The position numbers were made by a program, and so were the translations under genes. From the NCBI GenBank assembly GCA_020350845.1, contig CP070725.1:118707-131665 (forward strand): a stretch of DNA of 12,959 bases, in the 5' to 3' direction. This document shows positions 5,895 through 12,959 of the stretch, piece after piece (the first letter of the stretch is position 1; each line of letters begins with the position of its first letter). The stretch comes from Candidatus Bipolaricaulota bacterium (GTDB lineage: Bacteria > Bipolaricaulota > Bipolaricaulia > UBA7950 > UBA9294). The notes beneath the pieces were generated by a model, which had not been told where the DNA came from, ran no database searches, and saw only the letters and a list, made by a program, of their open reading frames with translations.

Positions 5895-8800
5895 ATGGGC
5901 AGCGATTTCGTGCATCTTCATACGCACTCCGAGTACAGTGTCCTGGATTCCACGTGCAAGATCCCGGCGCTCGTGCACCGCGCCGAGGAGTGCGGGATGG
6001 AGGCCCTCGCGCTGACGGATCACGGATCGATGGGCGGCGCAATCCGCTTCTACCGAGAGGCCAAGCGCAAGAAGATCCGACCGATCATCGGTTGCGAGCT
6101 CTACCTCGCGCCGGGGAGCCGCAAGGAACGCTCGGCTCAAGACGGACAGCGGTTCTTCCACCTCGTGGTGTTGGCGATGAACGCCACCGGCTACCACAAC
6201 CTCCTGGCGCTGGCCACCCGCGCTCACGTCGAAGGCTTCTACTACCGCCCGCGCGTGGACAAGGAGCTGCTTCGCAGTCACCACGAAGGGTTGATCGCGC
6301 TCTCCGCCTGTCAGAGTGGGGAGATTCCGCGTCTCCTTCTCGCCGGCCGCGAGGACGACGCGACGCGGGCCGCAGAGGAGTACGCCGGCATCTTCGAGGA
6401 TCGCTTCTATCTCGAGGTACAGAACCACGGAACCGAACGTGATCAGAGGCTTCTCACGGGGATTCGCGGACTCGCAGAGAAGCTGCGCTTGCCGTTGGTC
6501 GCGACGAACGACATCCACTATCTCGCCCGCGACGACGCGCAGGCGCACGAAGTGCTGCTCAACATCCGCGCGAACAAGAGGCTGTCCGACCCTGATCGAA
6601 GGTACTTCGAGGGAGACGGGTACCACTTCTGCAGCGCCCGGGAGATGGTCGAGCGCTTCGGCGATCTCCCTGGAGCGATCGAGAATACGGCGATCATCGC
6701 CGAGCGCTGCGACCTCGACCTGGAACTGGGGACGCCGCTGCTTCCCCCGTTCGATCTCCCCGAGGACGAGCAGGATGCGGACGTCTACCTGCGCAAGCTG
6801 ACGCAGAGCGGAGCGGAGCAGCTGTTCGGGACGGTCCCCCCCGAGGTTCAGGAGCGGATCGACTACGAGCTCGGCGTCATCGCACAGATGAAGTACTCCA
6901 CGTACTTCCTCATCGTGTGGGATTTCGTGCGCTTCGCCCGCGAGCACGCGCTCCCCGGCGGCCCGGGGCGCGGCTCGGCAGCGGGGAGCATGGTCGCCTA
7001 CTGCCTCGGAGTCACCTCCGTCGACCCGTTGCGCTACAACGTGACCTTCGAGCGATTCCTCAATCCCGACCGAGTCAGCATGCCCGACGTGGACATCGAC
7101 TTCTGCATCCGGGGACGCGATCAGGTGATCGACTACGTCCGGACGAAGTACGGGGGGAGCGGGTGGGAAACGTGCACGGCACAGATCGCTACCTTCGACA
7201 GGATGGCGGCGCGCAGCGTCGTGCGCGATGTCGGGCGCGTCCTCGGAGTCCCCTACGCGGCGACCGATCGCGTTGCCAAGCTCATCCCTCAAGGACTCAA
7301 TCTCCGGTCCGCTGTGGAGCGCGTGCCCGAGCTGCGCACACTCCATCAGAACGATGCCGAGATCCGGCGCGTCGTCGACATCGGCCTGCGTCTCGAGGGA
7401 CTGGCGCGCAATTGCTCGACGCACGCCGCGGGGGTGGTGATCAGTCCAGACGCGCTGGTGCGTCACGCCCCGTTGATGCGGCTCACCGACGGAGAGCTGG
7501 TGACGCAGTTCGACATGATCGACCTCGAGACGGTCGGCCTGCTCAAATTCGACTTCCTTGGCCTGCGCAACCTGACACTCATCGACGAGACCTGTCGCGC
7601 GGTCGAGCGGGACGGCGGACCCGCGCTCGCTCCACGTGAGATTCCGCTCGACGACACCGCCACCTTCGCGTCGATCTGCGCAGGACGCACCGCAGGGATC
7701 TTCCAGCTCGAGAGCACGGGGATGACGGCGCTCATCCGTCGCGTCTGCCCGAACCGGTTCGAGGACCTCATCGCGCTCCTCGCGCTCTACCGCCCGGGAC
7801 CGCTCGACAGCGGAATGACCGAGGAGTACGTCCAGCGGCGCACGGAGCAGGCGGAGGTGCGCTACCCGCATCAAAGCCTCGTCCCGATCCTCAAGGAGAC
7901 CTACGGCCTTCCGATCTACCAGGACCAGCAGATGCTCATCGCGCAGCGGATGGCAGGATTCACTCTCGGTGAGGCGGACATCCTACGCAAGGCAATGGGC
8001 AAGAAGGACAAGAAGATCATGGAGGGTCTTCGTGCACGCTTCCTCGAGGGATGCACTCGGTCGGGGGTGCAGAAGGATGCCGCCTCGCAGCTGTTCGAGG
8101 ACATGGAGAAGTTCTCTCGTTACGGCTTCACCAAGTCGCACACCACCGCCTACGCGTTCATCACGTACTGGACCGCGTACCTCAAGGCGAACCACCCGAC
8201 GCAGTTCATGGCCAGTCTGCTGTCCAGCGTGCAGAGTGACACGGACAAGGTCGCCGAGTACATCGCCGAGTGCCGCGCGATGGCGATCAGCGTCCTTCCC
8301 CCGGACATCAACGAGAGCGCCCGCGACTTCGCCGCCGTCTTGGAAGGCACCGTTCGCTTCGGGCTCGCCGCGGTCAAGCACACGAGCGAGACGGCCGTCG
8401 AGGCGGTCCTCGCGGCGCGCGCAGAGCGGCCCTACGAGTCGCTGTTCGATCTCTGCCGACGCACGGCGCGCGGAGGCGTCGATCGCGAGAGCCTCGAGGC
8501 CCTCATCAAGGCGGGCGCCTTTGACAGCCTGGGACTGCCTCGCCGCGGCCTTCTCCTGCGCTTGAGCGACGCGATGGAATTGATGCAGCTTGCACGGCAT
8601 CAGGAGCTCAGTGGCCAACGCTCGTTCTTCGACGACGCCGCGGTCCGCATCGCCGATCCACCGGTGCCCGCGGAGCGCTTCGGCAAGCGCGAGCGGCTCG
8701 CGTTCGAGAAGGAACTCCTCGGGCTGTACGTGAGCTCGCATCCGCTCGACGACTACAAGGACACGCTGAGCGAGCACTGTACACCTCTCGGGGAGCTCGC

Positions 8801-9323
8801 GACGCTTCCGCGGGGGCACCGCACGACGATCGGGGGAAGGATCAAGGCCGTGCGCCAGGTCATCACGCGGAAGGGGGACGCGATGGCGTTTGTCACCCTC
8901 GAGGACAGGGAGTCCGAGGCGGAGGTGACCGTGTTCTCCGAGGTCGCCGAGCGCTCCGCGCCACTCCTCAAGGAGGACGAACTGGTCGCACTCGTCATCC
9001 TCGTGGACGAACGACGGGGGGAGCCGAACTACGTCGTTCAGCAGGCACTCCCGCTGGGGAGCGCGAATGCGGGCACGCTTGAAGCCTCGGGGATCATCCT
9101 CGAGCCGGAGGACACCCGGCCGGGGCCACTGCTCGCTTTGCGCCGGCTGATCGTCGCCCACCCGGGCGCCACGCCTCTCACGCTTCGCGTGCGGTGCAAC
9201 GGCCATGCGATCCACATCCAGGCAGGCGACCGCTTCCGCGTGACACACACCACGGAGTTCGCCGAGGGAATTCGCGAGCTGCTCGGCGACGGACGCCTGA
9301 TCGTGCAGAGGCGGCCCTGCTGA
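5895..9323 (+). CDS. dnaE: DNA polymerase III alpha subunit (DnaE-type replicase)
   Basis: The catalytic subunit of the chromosomal replicase; 1142 residues, normal for DnaE. The N-terminal PHP domain (about 1-280) keeps candidate metal ligands: H9 and H11 (HLHTH), D18, H43 (TDHG), E68 (GCELY), H89, C139 (SAC), D206 and H208 (NDIHY). Polymerase motifs are GGPGRGSAAGSMVAYCLG (355-372), MPDVDIDF (396-403; catalytic Asp 400 and 402) and KFDFLGL with D553. Next come YRPGPLDSG (632-640), YGLPIYQDQQM (670-680), LGEADILRKAMGKK (691-704) and FSRYGFTKSHTTAYA (740-754). The helix-hairpin-helix region holds LPPDINES, and QRSFF (908-912) is a good internal clamp-binding motif. An OB fold follows (about 975-1050, TIGGRIKAVRQVITRKGDAMAFVTLED). 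There is no DEDD exonuclease domain, so it is not PolC. GAGGAG (5881-5886) is 8 bases before the ATG. Its stop overlaps the yvcK start. Confidence 0.97.
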   Translation: MGSDFVHLHTHSEYSVLDSTCKIPALVHRAEECGMEALALTDHGSMGGAIRFYREAKRKKIRPIIGCELYLAPGSRKERSAQDGQRFFHLVVLAMNATGYHNLLALATRAHVEGFYYRPRVDKELLRSHHEGLIALSACQSGEIPRLLLAGREDDATRAAEEYAGIFEDRFYLEVQNHGTERDQRLLTGIRGLAEKLRLPLVATNDIHYLARDDAQAHEVLLNIRANKRLSDPDRRYFEGDGYHFCSAREMVERFGDLPGAIENTAIIAERCDLDLELGTPLLPPFDLPEDEQDADVYLRKLTQSGAEQLFGTVPPEVQERIDYELGVIAQMKYSTYFLIVWDFVRFAREHALPGGPGRGSAAGSMVAYCLGVTSVDPLRYNVTFERFLNPDRVSMPDVDIDFCIRGRDQVIDYVRTKYGGSGWETCTAQIATFDRMAARSVVRDVGRVLGVPYAATDRVAKLIPQGLNLRSAVERVPELRTLHQNDAEIRRVVDIGLRLEGLARNCSTHAAGVVISPDALVRHAPLMRLTDGELVTQFDMIDLETVGLLKFDFLGLRNLTLIDETCRAVERDGGPALAPREIPLDDTATFASICAGRTAGIFQLESTGMTALIRRVCPNRFEDLIALLALYRPGPLDSGMTEEYVQRRTEQAEVRYPHQSLVPILKETYGLPIYQDQQMLIAQRMAGFTLGEADILRKAMGKKDKKIMEGLRARFLEGCTRSGVQKDAASQLFEDMEKFSRYGFTKSHTTAYAFITYWTAYLKANHPTQFMASLLSSVQSDTDKVAEYIAECRAMAISVLPPDINESARDFAAVLEGTVRFGLAAVKHTSETAVEAVLAARAERPYESLFDLCRRTARGGVDRESLEALIKAGAFDSLGLPRRGLLLRLSDAMELMQLARHQELSGQRSFFDDAAVRIADPPVPAERFGKRERLAFEKELLGLYVSSHPLDDYKDTLSEHCTPLGELATLPRGHRTTIGGRIKAVRQVITRKGDAMAFVTLEDRESEAEVTVFSEVAERSAPLLKEDELVALVILVDERRGEPNYVVQQALPLGSANAGTLEASGIILEPEDTRPGPLLALRRLIVAHPGATPLTLRVRCNGHAIHIQAGDRFRVTHTTEFAEGIRELLGDGRLIVQRRPC

Positions 9324-10633
9324 TGCCCGCTCTCCGCGGCGGCCTGCGCTGGCTCTACCCCGGCCTGCGGGTCAAACGCTGGGCGCTGCTGACGCTCGTC
9401 TCGACGGCGCTCACGCTGTTCGTACTGCTCGATCTCGTCGGTCAGATCGAAGGCGTCGGAATCCCCGGCGCCCTTGGCCTCGCCGGCGTGTGGCGCGCGC
9501 TTCTCCTGGCTCTGCTCCTCGTCGTCTCCGTCGCCGGCCAGTCGATCGGTCTCGCGCAGCTCGTGCGCTCCGTGGCACGCGGCGTTTCCCCGCATCGGAC
9601 CCAGAAGCCCTCCGAGCTGATCTACAGAACCAGGGTCCTCGAGCGCGGGCCGCGCGTCGTCGCCCTCGGCGGGGGCACGGGGCTGTCGACACTCCTCCGC
9701 GGGCTCAAGGAGGTCACCGGGAACATCGTCGCCGTCGTGACGGTGACAGACGATGGCGGGAGTTCTGGACGGCTGCGCAAGGAGCTCGGGGTCCTTCCCC
9801 CCGGCGACGTGCGCAACTGCCTCATCGCCCTTGCCGCGGACGAGGCGCGCATCGAACGGCTCTTCCAGCACCGGCTACGGGGCCCGGAGGCGCTCGCTGG
9901 ACACTCCCTCGGCAACCTGCTGCTCGCCGGCATCTCTCAGGCCGTCGGAGGCTTCGACCACGCCGTGGAGGAGCTGAGCCATGTGCTCAATGTGCGCGGT
10001 CGCGTTCTGCCGGCAACGCTCGGGAAGACCGACCTTCTCGCGCGGATGGAGGACGGTCAGTGGGTGCACGGCGAGACGAGCATCGCCAGCGACCCGCGAC
10101 GGATCGCCGAGGTGCGGTTGACGGCGCCCGACGTCGCGCCGCACGGACACGTGCTCGAGGCAATCAACGCCGCAGATCTCGTCCTCCTCGGCCCGGGAAG
10201 CCTGTATACAAGCCTCATCCCAAACCTCCTCGTGCCCGGGATCAGTGACGCGATCGAGGAGTCGGCGGCGGAGAAGCTGCTCATCGCGAACCTCATGACC
10301 CAACCTGGGGAGACTGAGGGCTACGCACTGAGCGACCACATCCGCGCACTCGATGAGGTCATCTCGATCCGTCGCTTCGACGGCGTCCTCGTCAACAGCG
10401 AGAGGCCTGACGAGTGTCTCCTCTCCACCTATTGGGAGGAGGGAGCGGAGCCCGTCAGGGACGATCTCGGTCCCGACCACGACGCCGAGCTCGAGATCGT
10501 GCGCGCGGATCTCCTCCGCGTCGTGCCGATCGAGGGGCGGCTCACGATTAAGCACGATCCTCGTCGCCTGGCGCGGGCGATTGCGCGTTCGTCGCGCGCC
10601 TTCACCCGCTCGCCGGATCGTTCTAGCCTTTGA
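9323..10633 (+). CDS. yvcK: YvcK/CofD-like UDP-sugar-binding regulator with N-terminal membrane segment
   Basis: Belongs to the YvcK (GlnM/CuvA) family, which binds UDP-GlcNAc-type sugars, is needed for growth on gluconeogenic carbon in Bacillus, and supports envelope synthesis; it is related to CofD. The 436 residues split in two. The first 100 or so hold LYPGLRVKRW (11-20) and two probable membrane helices (about 19-38 and 53-75). From 111 onward is the Rossmann-like core: VVALGGGTGLSTLLRGLK (112-129), VTVTDDGGSSGRLR (139-152), PPGDVRNCL (159-167), GHSLGNLLLAG (193-203), and GPGSLYTSLIPNLLVPG (290-306). Soluble YvcK proteins lack the first part. ATG 9323 overlaps the dnaE TGA (TGATG), so translation is probably coupled; AGAGG (9307-9311) is a weak ribosome site. 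The usual partners rapZ and whiA are not beside it. Its last 11 bases overlap the end of rtcB on the other strand. Confidence 0.92.
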   Translation: MPALRGGLRWLYPGLRVKRWALLTLVSTALTLFVLLDLVGQIEGVGIPGALGLAGVWRALLLALLLVVSVAGQSIGLAQLVRSVARGVSPHRTQKPSELIYRTRVLERGPRVVALGGGTGLSTLLRGLKEVTGNIVAVVTVTDDGGSSGRLRKELGVLPPGDVRNCLIALAADEARIERLFQHRLRGPEALAGHSLGNLLLAGISQAVGGFDHAVEELSHVLNVRGRVLPATLGKTDLLARMEDGQWVHGETSIASDPRRIAEVRLTAPDVAPHGHVLEAINAADLVLLGPGSLYTSLIPNLLVPGISDAIEESAAEKLLIANLMTQPGETEGYALSDHIRALDEVISIRRFDGVLVNSERPDECLLSTYWEEGAEPVRDDLGPDHDAELEIVRADLLRVVPIEGRLTIKHDPRRLARAIARSSRAFTRSPDRSSL

Positions 10634-10647
10634 TGACAACGAGCGGG
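10605..10647. terminator. Inverted repeat spanning both stop codons of yvcK and rtcB
   Basis: A perfect 8-base pair of arms, CCCGCTCG (10605-10612) and CGAGCGGG (10640-10647), encloses 27 bases that contain the overlapping ends of yvcK (TGA 10631-10633) and rtcB (TAG, 10625-10623). No T-tract follows on either strand, so a bidirectional terminator is possible but not shown; chance pairing of coding sequence is the alternative. Confidence 0.3.
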
Positions 10648-12062
10648 CGCAGCCGGGCGACGCGGCGGTTGATGCCCGCATCCTCGGCGGCCGCGACGAC
10701 CCGTTCGACGTCCTTGTAGGCTCCCGGCGCTTCCTCGGCGACGCCGCGCAGGCTGTGGGCACGAAGCTCAATGCCGCTTGCGTGCAGGGACGAGAGGACG
10801 TCCTCTCCCCAGTACTTCTTCGCCGCCTTCTTCCTCGAGAGCGCCCGCCCCGCCCCGTGGACGCCGCTCCCGAATGCCCGCCGCATGCCGTCCGGCGTAC
10901 CGCGCATGACGTAGGAGGACGTTCCCATCGTGCCTCCGACGAGGATCGGATGCCCCACGGACCGATAGGCGGCGGGCACGTCCTCGGCGCCGGGACCCAG
11001 CGCTCGCGTGGAGCCCTTGCGATGGACGATCAGCTCTCGCCTCACGCCGTCGACATCGTGCGTCTCTCGCTTCGCGTTGTTGTGCCCGATGTCGTAGACG
11101 GTGCGCACGGAGGAAGGACTCACACCGTACCTGTCAGCAAGCACGCCGCGGACGAGATGGGCAATCACTTGGCGGTTGGCGAACGCGCAGTTCGCACCGC
11201 ACGCGACCGCACTGAGGTAGCGGCGACCCTCGTCGCTGTCCACCGGTGCGCACGCCAGCTCGCGTTCCGGCAGTGGAAGCCCGTACCGTCGCCCCGCCTC
11301 CCCCATGATCTTCAGGTAGTCCTGGCCGATCTGGTGGCCGAGGGCACGTGATCCGGTGTGGACGGAGATCACCGCCTGGCCGGCGTCGAGGCCGTAAACG
11401 GACGCGGCGGCAGGATCGAAGAGCTCGTCCACGCGCTGCACCTCGAGGTAGTGGTTTCCCGAGCCAAGCGTCCCCACTTGCCGAAACTGCCTCTGCTTCG
11501 CCCGCTCACTCACCGTCTCCGGATCGGCCCCGGACACGCATCCACTCTCTTCGATGACCGGAAGATCCTCGGGAAGCCCGAGACCGCGCCCCACGGCAAA
11601 CGCCGCTCCCTCGCGCAGGAGACGGTCGATCTCCGAGACGGTCATCCGCAGCGAACCCTTGGAGCCGAGTCCCGCGGGAACGGCCGCGAACAGGGCATCG
11701 GCAAGTCCCGCGCGCTCACCAAGTTCGTCTGCCGACAGCGGGATCGACAGCAGCCGCACCCCGCAGTTGATGTCGAATCCGACCCCGCCGACGACGACCA
11801 CCCCGTCCTTGACGTCGAACGCGGCGACGCCCCCGATCGGGAAGCCGTAGCCGGGATGGACATCGGGAAGCGCCAGGGCGCGCCCGACGATCCCCGGGAG
11901 GCAGGCGACATTCCGCAGCTGTCGCAGAGCACTCCACTCACTGCCGGCCTCGTCGCGCTGGAGCTCGTCGACCATCTCGCGATCGGCGAATACGACCGCC
12001 GGAACGAGCATCGCACCCGAAGGCGCGATCTGCCATTCGGCATCCCCGATCCGCTCAAACAA
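10623..12062 (-). CDS. rtcB: RtcB-type RNA-splicing ligase
   Basis: Joins 2',3'-cyclic-phosphate or 3'-phosphate RNA ends to 5'-OH ends using GTP and Mn, in RNA repair or tRNA splicing. From TTG 12062 the protein has 479 residues. Motifs fall close to their positions in the archaeal Pyrococcus enzyme: D97 and C100 (FDINCGVRL), H204 (GSGNHYLEV), H235 (SVHTGSRALGHQIG), H327 (DIGHNNAKRE), the GMP-accepting H402 (GVHGAGRALSR), and K478 near the C-terminal VVIKG. Also present are LPDVHPGYGFPIGGVAAFD and GGTMGTSSYVMRG. Start choice: TTG 12062 has GGAAGGGGG 10 bases upstream and gives a family-like N-terminus (FERIGDAEWQI). A GTG at 12122 would add 20 residues and overlap archease, but has no clear ribosome site. 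It is last in a thpR-archease-rtcB operon. Confidence 0.95.
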   Translation of the reverse strand: MFERIGDAEWQIAPSGAMLVPAVVFADREMVDELQRDEAGSEWSALRQLRNVACLPGIVGRALALPDVHPGYGFPIGGVAAFDVKDGVVVVGGVGFDINCGVRLLSIPLSADELGERAGLADALFAAVPAGLGSKGSLRMTVSEIDRLLREGAAFAVGRGLGLPEDLPVIEESGCVSGADPETVSERAKQRQFRQVGTLGSGNHYLEVQRVDELFDPAAASVYGLDAGQAVISVHTGSRALGHQIGQDYLKIMGEAGRRYGLPLPERELACAPVDSDEGRRYLSAVACGANCAFANRQVIAHLVRGVLADRYGVSPSSVRTVYDIGHNNAKRETHDVDGVRRELIVHRKGSTRALGPGAEDVPAAYRSVGHPILVGGTMGTSSYVMRGTPDGMRRAFGSGVHGAGRALSRKKAAKKYWGEDVLSSLHASGIELRAHSLRGVAEEAPGAYKDVERVVAAAEDAGINRRVARLRPLVVIKG

Positions 12063-12072
12063 GGTGCGTCGA

Positions 12073-12081
12073 CCCCCTTCC
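12073..12081 (-). promoter_or_regulatory. Ribosome binding site supporting the rtcB TTG start
   Basis: Minus-strand GGAAGGGGG lies 10 bases before TTG 12062, in the 29-base gap after the archease stop. It resembles the dnaN site (AAGGGGGAG). The GTG at 12122 lacks a comparable site. Confidence 0.5.
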
Positions 12082-12091
12082 GCGGTGACCC

Positions 12092-12517
12092 TCAGAGGTC
12101 CACCACGCACTGGATCTCCCACCCGTCGTCCCGTTCGCGCACGTGAAGCCCGGCGTAGCTTACACCCTTCACCTCGGCGCCGACGTCGTGGCGACGCCTG
12201 TCGAGCGGCTCGCCACGAGCGATCCCGTCAAGGACGTAGACGCCGTCGCTCGTTCGATCGAGCGCCACAACGAACTCTGCGAACAGGCACCCCGTGAGGT
12301 CCTTCTGCGCGAGAAGCTCCGCAAGCCAATCGACGGTCAGCAGCTCGCGCGTGGTTCCCGAAGCGCGGATCTCGACGTGCTCGCGAAGCGCCACCTGCTC
12401 GGGCGGCACCATGAGTGCGAACAGCGCCCGCGCCGCCTCACAGAGCGCCTCCTCGAACGAGGCTCCGGAGGCGCGTAGTGCCATGTCCGCAGTGTGGTCG
12501 ATGAACTCAAAGGGCAC
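12092..12517 (-). CDS. Archease, RtcB ligase activator
   Basis: Archease is a small metal-binding protein that speeds formation of the RtcB-GMP intermediate and lets RtcB turn over. The 141 residues from GTG 12517 equal the usual length. It begins PFEFIDHTADMALRASG (2-18), matching the family's 'y.y.dHTAD.gi.a.G', then has ALFALMV (31-37), LTVDWLAELL (60-69), a charged strand region, and GAEVKGVSYAGLHV (113-126) corresponding to 'g.eiKa.Ty..l.v'. It ends CVVDL. D11 and the penultimate D140 fit the acidic metal site near both termini. GTG 12517 is chosen because GGAGGG stands 5 bases upstream; upstream in-frame codons translate to an Arg-rich stretch that is the shadow of thpR. Its start overlaps the thpR stop by 11 bases and rtcB follows after 29, so the trio is almost certainly co-transcribed. 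Confidence 0.92.
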   Translation of the reverse strand: MPFEFIDHTADMALRASGASFEEALCEAARALFALMVPPEQVALREHVEIRASGTTRELLTVDWLAELLAQKDLTGCLFAEFVVALDRTSDGVYVLDGIARGEPLDRRRHDVGAEVKGVSYAGLHVRERDDGWEIQCVVDL

Positions 12518-12959
12518 AGGATCCCTCCGTCCCCCCGGGCGTCTTCGCCGCGCCCAGTCGGATCGAGAACAGTGGGTCGTAGTGCGCTCCGCGTCCCGAC
12601 AAGCGGCTCTCCATGAGCACCAGCCTGTCCGCGGGAAACGACCATCCGTCGTCATCCAGCGGCCGTATCGATCGACGTAGGGCGTCGTCGGGCCGCCCCT
12701 TCAGCCGCGCGATGGTGATGTGGAACGCGCGCTCACGTCTCGCCGGCTCGAAGCCGAGATCCTGCAGGCCGGCGCCGAGGCGCTCGAGGAGCGAGCGAAA
12801 GGCGGCCGGGGCGTCGCCCCCGACCCACAGCACGCGTGGCCGTTCCACACCGGGGAAGGCGGAGACGCGGTCTACGCGGAACGTGAACGGGGGGAGTGTG
12901 GGGAGAAGTTCGCGAGCGAGGCGATGAAGATCGGTACAGAGTGCGGGCTCGATCTCCCC
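12507..12959 (-). CDS. thpR: RNA 2',3'-cyclic phosphodiesterase ThpR (LigT family), N-terminus outside window
   Basis: A 2H-superfamily enzyme; bacterial members open 2',3'-cyclic phosphates on RNA to 2'-phosphates and can show reversible 2'-5' ligase activity in vitro. The visible 150 residues run without a stop from the window edge to TGA 12507. They include LPPFTFRVDRVSAFPGVERPRVLWVG (22-47, family pattern 'PF.l.l.g.g.FP....PRVLW.g'), the helix LLERLGAGLQDLGF, and the second catalytic motif HITIARLK (H80, T82). The C-terminal strand LVLMESRLSGRGAHYDPL matches '.l.ES.l...G..Y..l'. The first H-x-T motif should lie in the missing 30-40 N-terminal residues, so activity cannot be judged here. 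The stop overlaps the archease start by 11 bases. A GTG at 12848 would give only a truncated protein lacking the conserved upstream part. Confidence 0.87.
   Translation of the reverse strand, partial: GEIEPALCTDLHRLARELLPTLPPFTFRVDRVSAFPGVERPRVLWVGGDAPAAFRSLLERLGAGLQDLGFEPARRERAFHITIARLKGRPDDALRRSIRPLDDDGWSFPADRLVLMESRLSGRGAHYDPLFSIRLGAAKTPGGTEGSCAL
12523..12528 (-). promoter_or_regulatory. Ribosome binding site fixing the archease GTG start
   Basis: Minus-strand GGAGGG is followed by a 5-base spacer and GTG 12517. It lies within the end of thpR, indicating translational coupling, and decides the start against a longer upstream in-frame reading. Confidence 0.7.

Noticed and set aside
5847..7874. 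A 675-codon open frame on the minus strand, antisense to dnaE
   Set aside because: It overlaps the ftsB end and a fully convincing dnaE. Its translation is rich in Arg, Asp, Val and His with no recognisable domain, as expected when a high-GC coding strand is read in antisense.
7983..9248. A 421-codon minus-strand open frame within dnaE
   Set aside because: It is another antisense shadow of dnaE: no family motifs, and the plus-strand frame carries conserved polymerase and OB-fold motifs throughout.
10353..12146. Two long plus-strand open frames (332 and 262 codons) opposite rtcB
   Set aside because: Both are shadows of rtcB, whose metal ligands and nucleotidyl histidine are all intact on the minus strand.
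1..12959. Mobile elements, CRISPR arrays, prophage, toxin-antitoxin or defence genes
   Set aside because: No spaced direct repeats, terminal inverted repeats, transposase or integrase motifs were seen. Every stretch is accounted for by conserved housekeeping genes or short promoter gaps.

Overview
This is a compact, GC-rich bacterial chromosome segment made almost entirely of housekeeping genes. Ten protein genes were found: eight complete and two cut by the window edges. There are no RNA genes, insertion sequences, phage genes, CRISPR arrays or gene-free stretches over 300 bases. The host cannot be named securely. The gene set is bacterial (DnaN, a DnaE-type replicase with an intact-looking PHP domain, an FtsB/DivIC divisome protein). 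YvcK carries an N-terminal membrane segment, and the alanyl-tRNA synthetase has a Cys-rich insert of a kind I associate with clostridia-like and other deep-branching Gram-positive-type lineages. A high-GC, non-proteobacterial or deep-branching phylum is my best guess, held loosely.

Layout. (1) Positions 1-1475, plus strand: the 3' end of thymidylate kinase (tmk), then the sliding-clamp gene dnaN with a credible sigma70-type promoter in the 70-base gap. (2) Positions 1500-4082, minus strand: alaS, convergent with dnaN. (3) Positions 4083-4263: a divergent promoter region serving alaS and eno. (4) Positions 4264-10633, plus strand: a tightly packed probable operon eno - ftsB-like - dnaE - yvcK, with gaps of 24 and 5 bases and a one-base TGATG overlap. 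It joins glycolysis, cell division, chromosome replication and a UDP-sugar-binding envelope/metabolism regulator. (5) Positions 10623-12959, minus strand: an RNA-repair operon transcribed thpR (partial) - archease - rtcB, converging on and overlapping the end of yvcK.

How the genes work together. DnaN (clamp) and DnaE (replicase, with a visible clamp-binding motif) are direct partners, and Tmk supplies the dTTP pathway. RtcB ligates RNA ends, archease activates RtcB, and ThpR acts on the same 2',3'-cyclic phosphate ends. The eno and yvcK genes both bear on central carbon flux, and yvcK and ftsB both bear on the envelope.

I found no convincing undescribed system. The best second-look items are the RNA-repair trio, the unusual eno-ftsB-dnaE-yvcK and tmk-dnaN linkages, the membrane-anchored YvcK, the Lys substitution in the enolase active-site loop, and inverted repeats that bracket both stop codons at each convergent junction.
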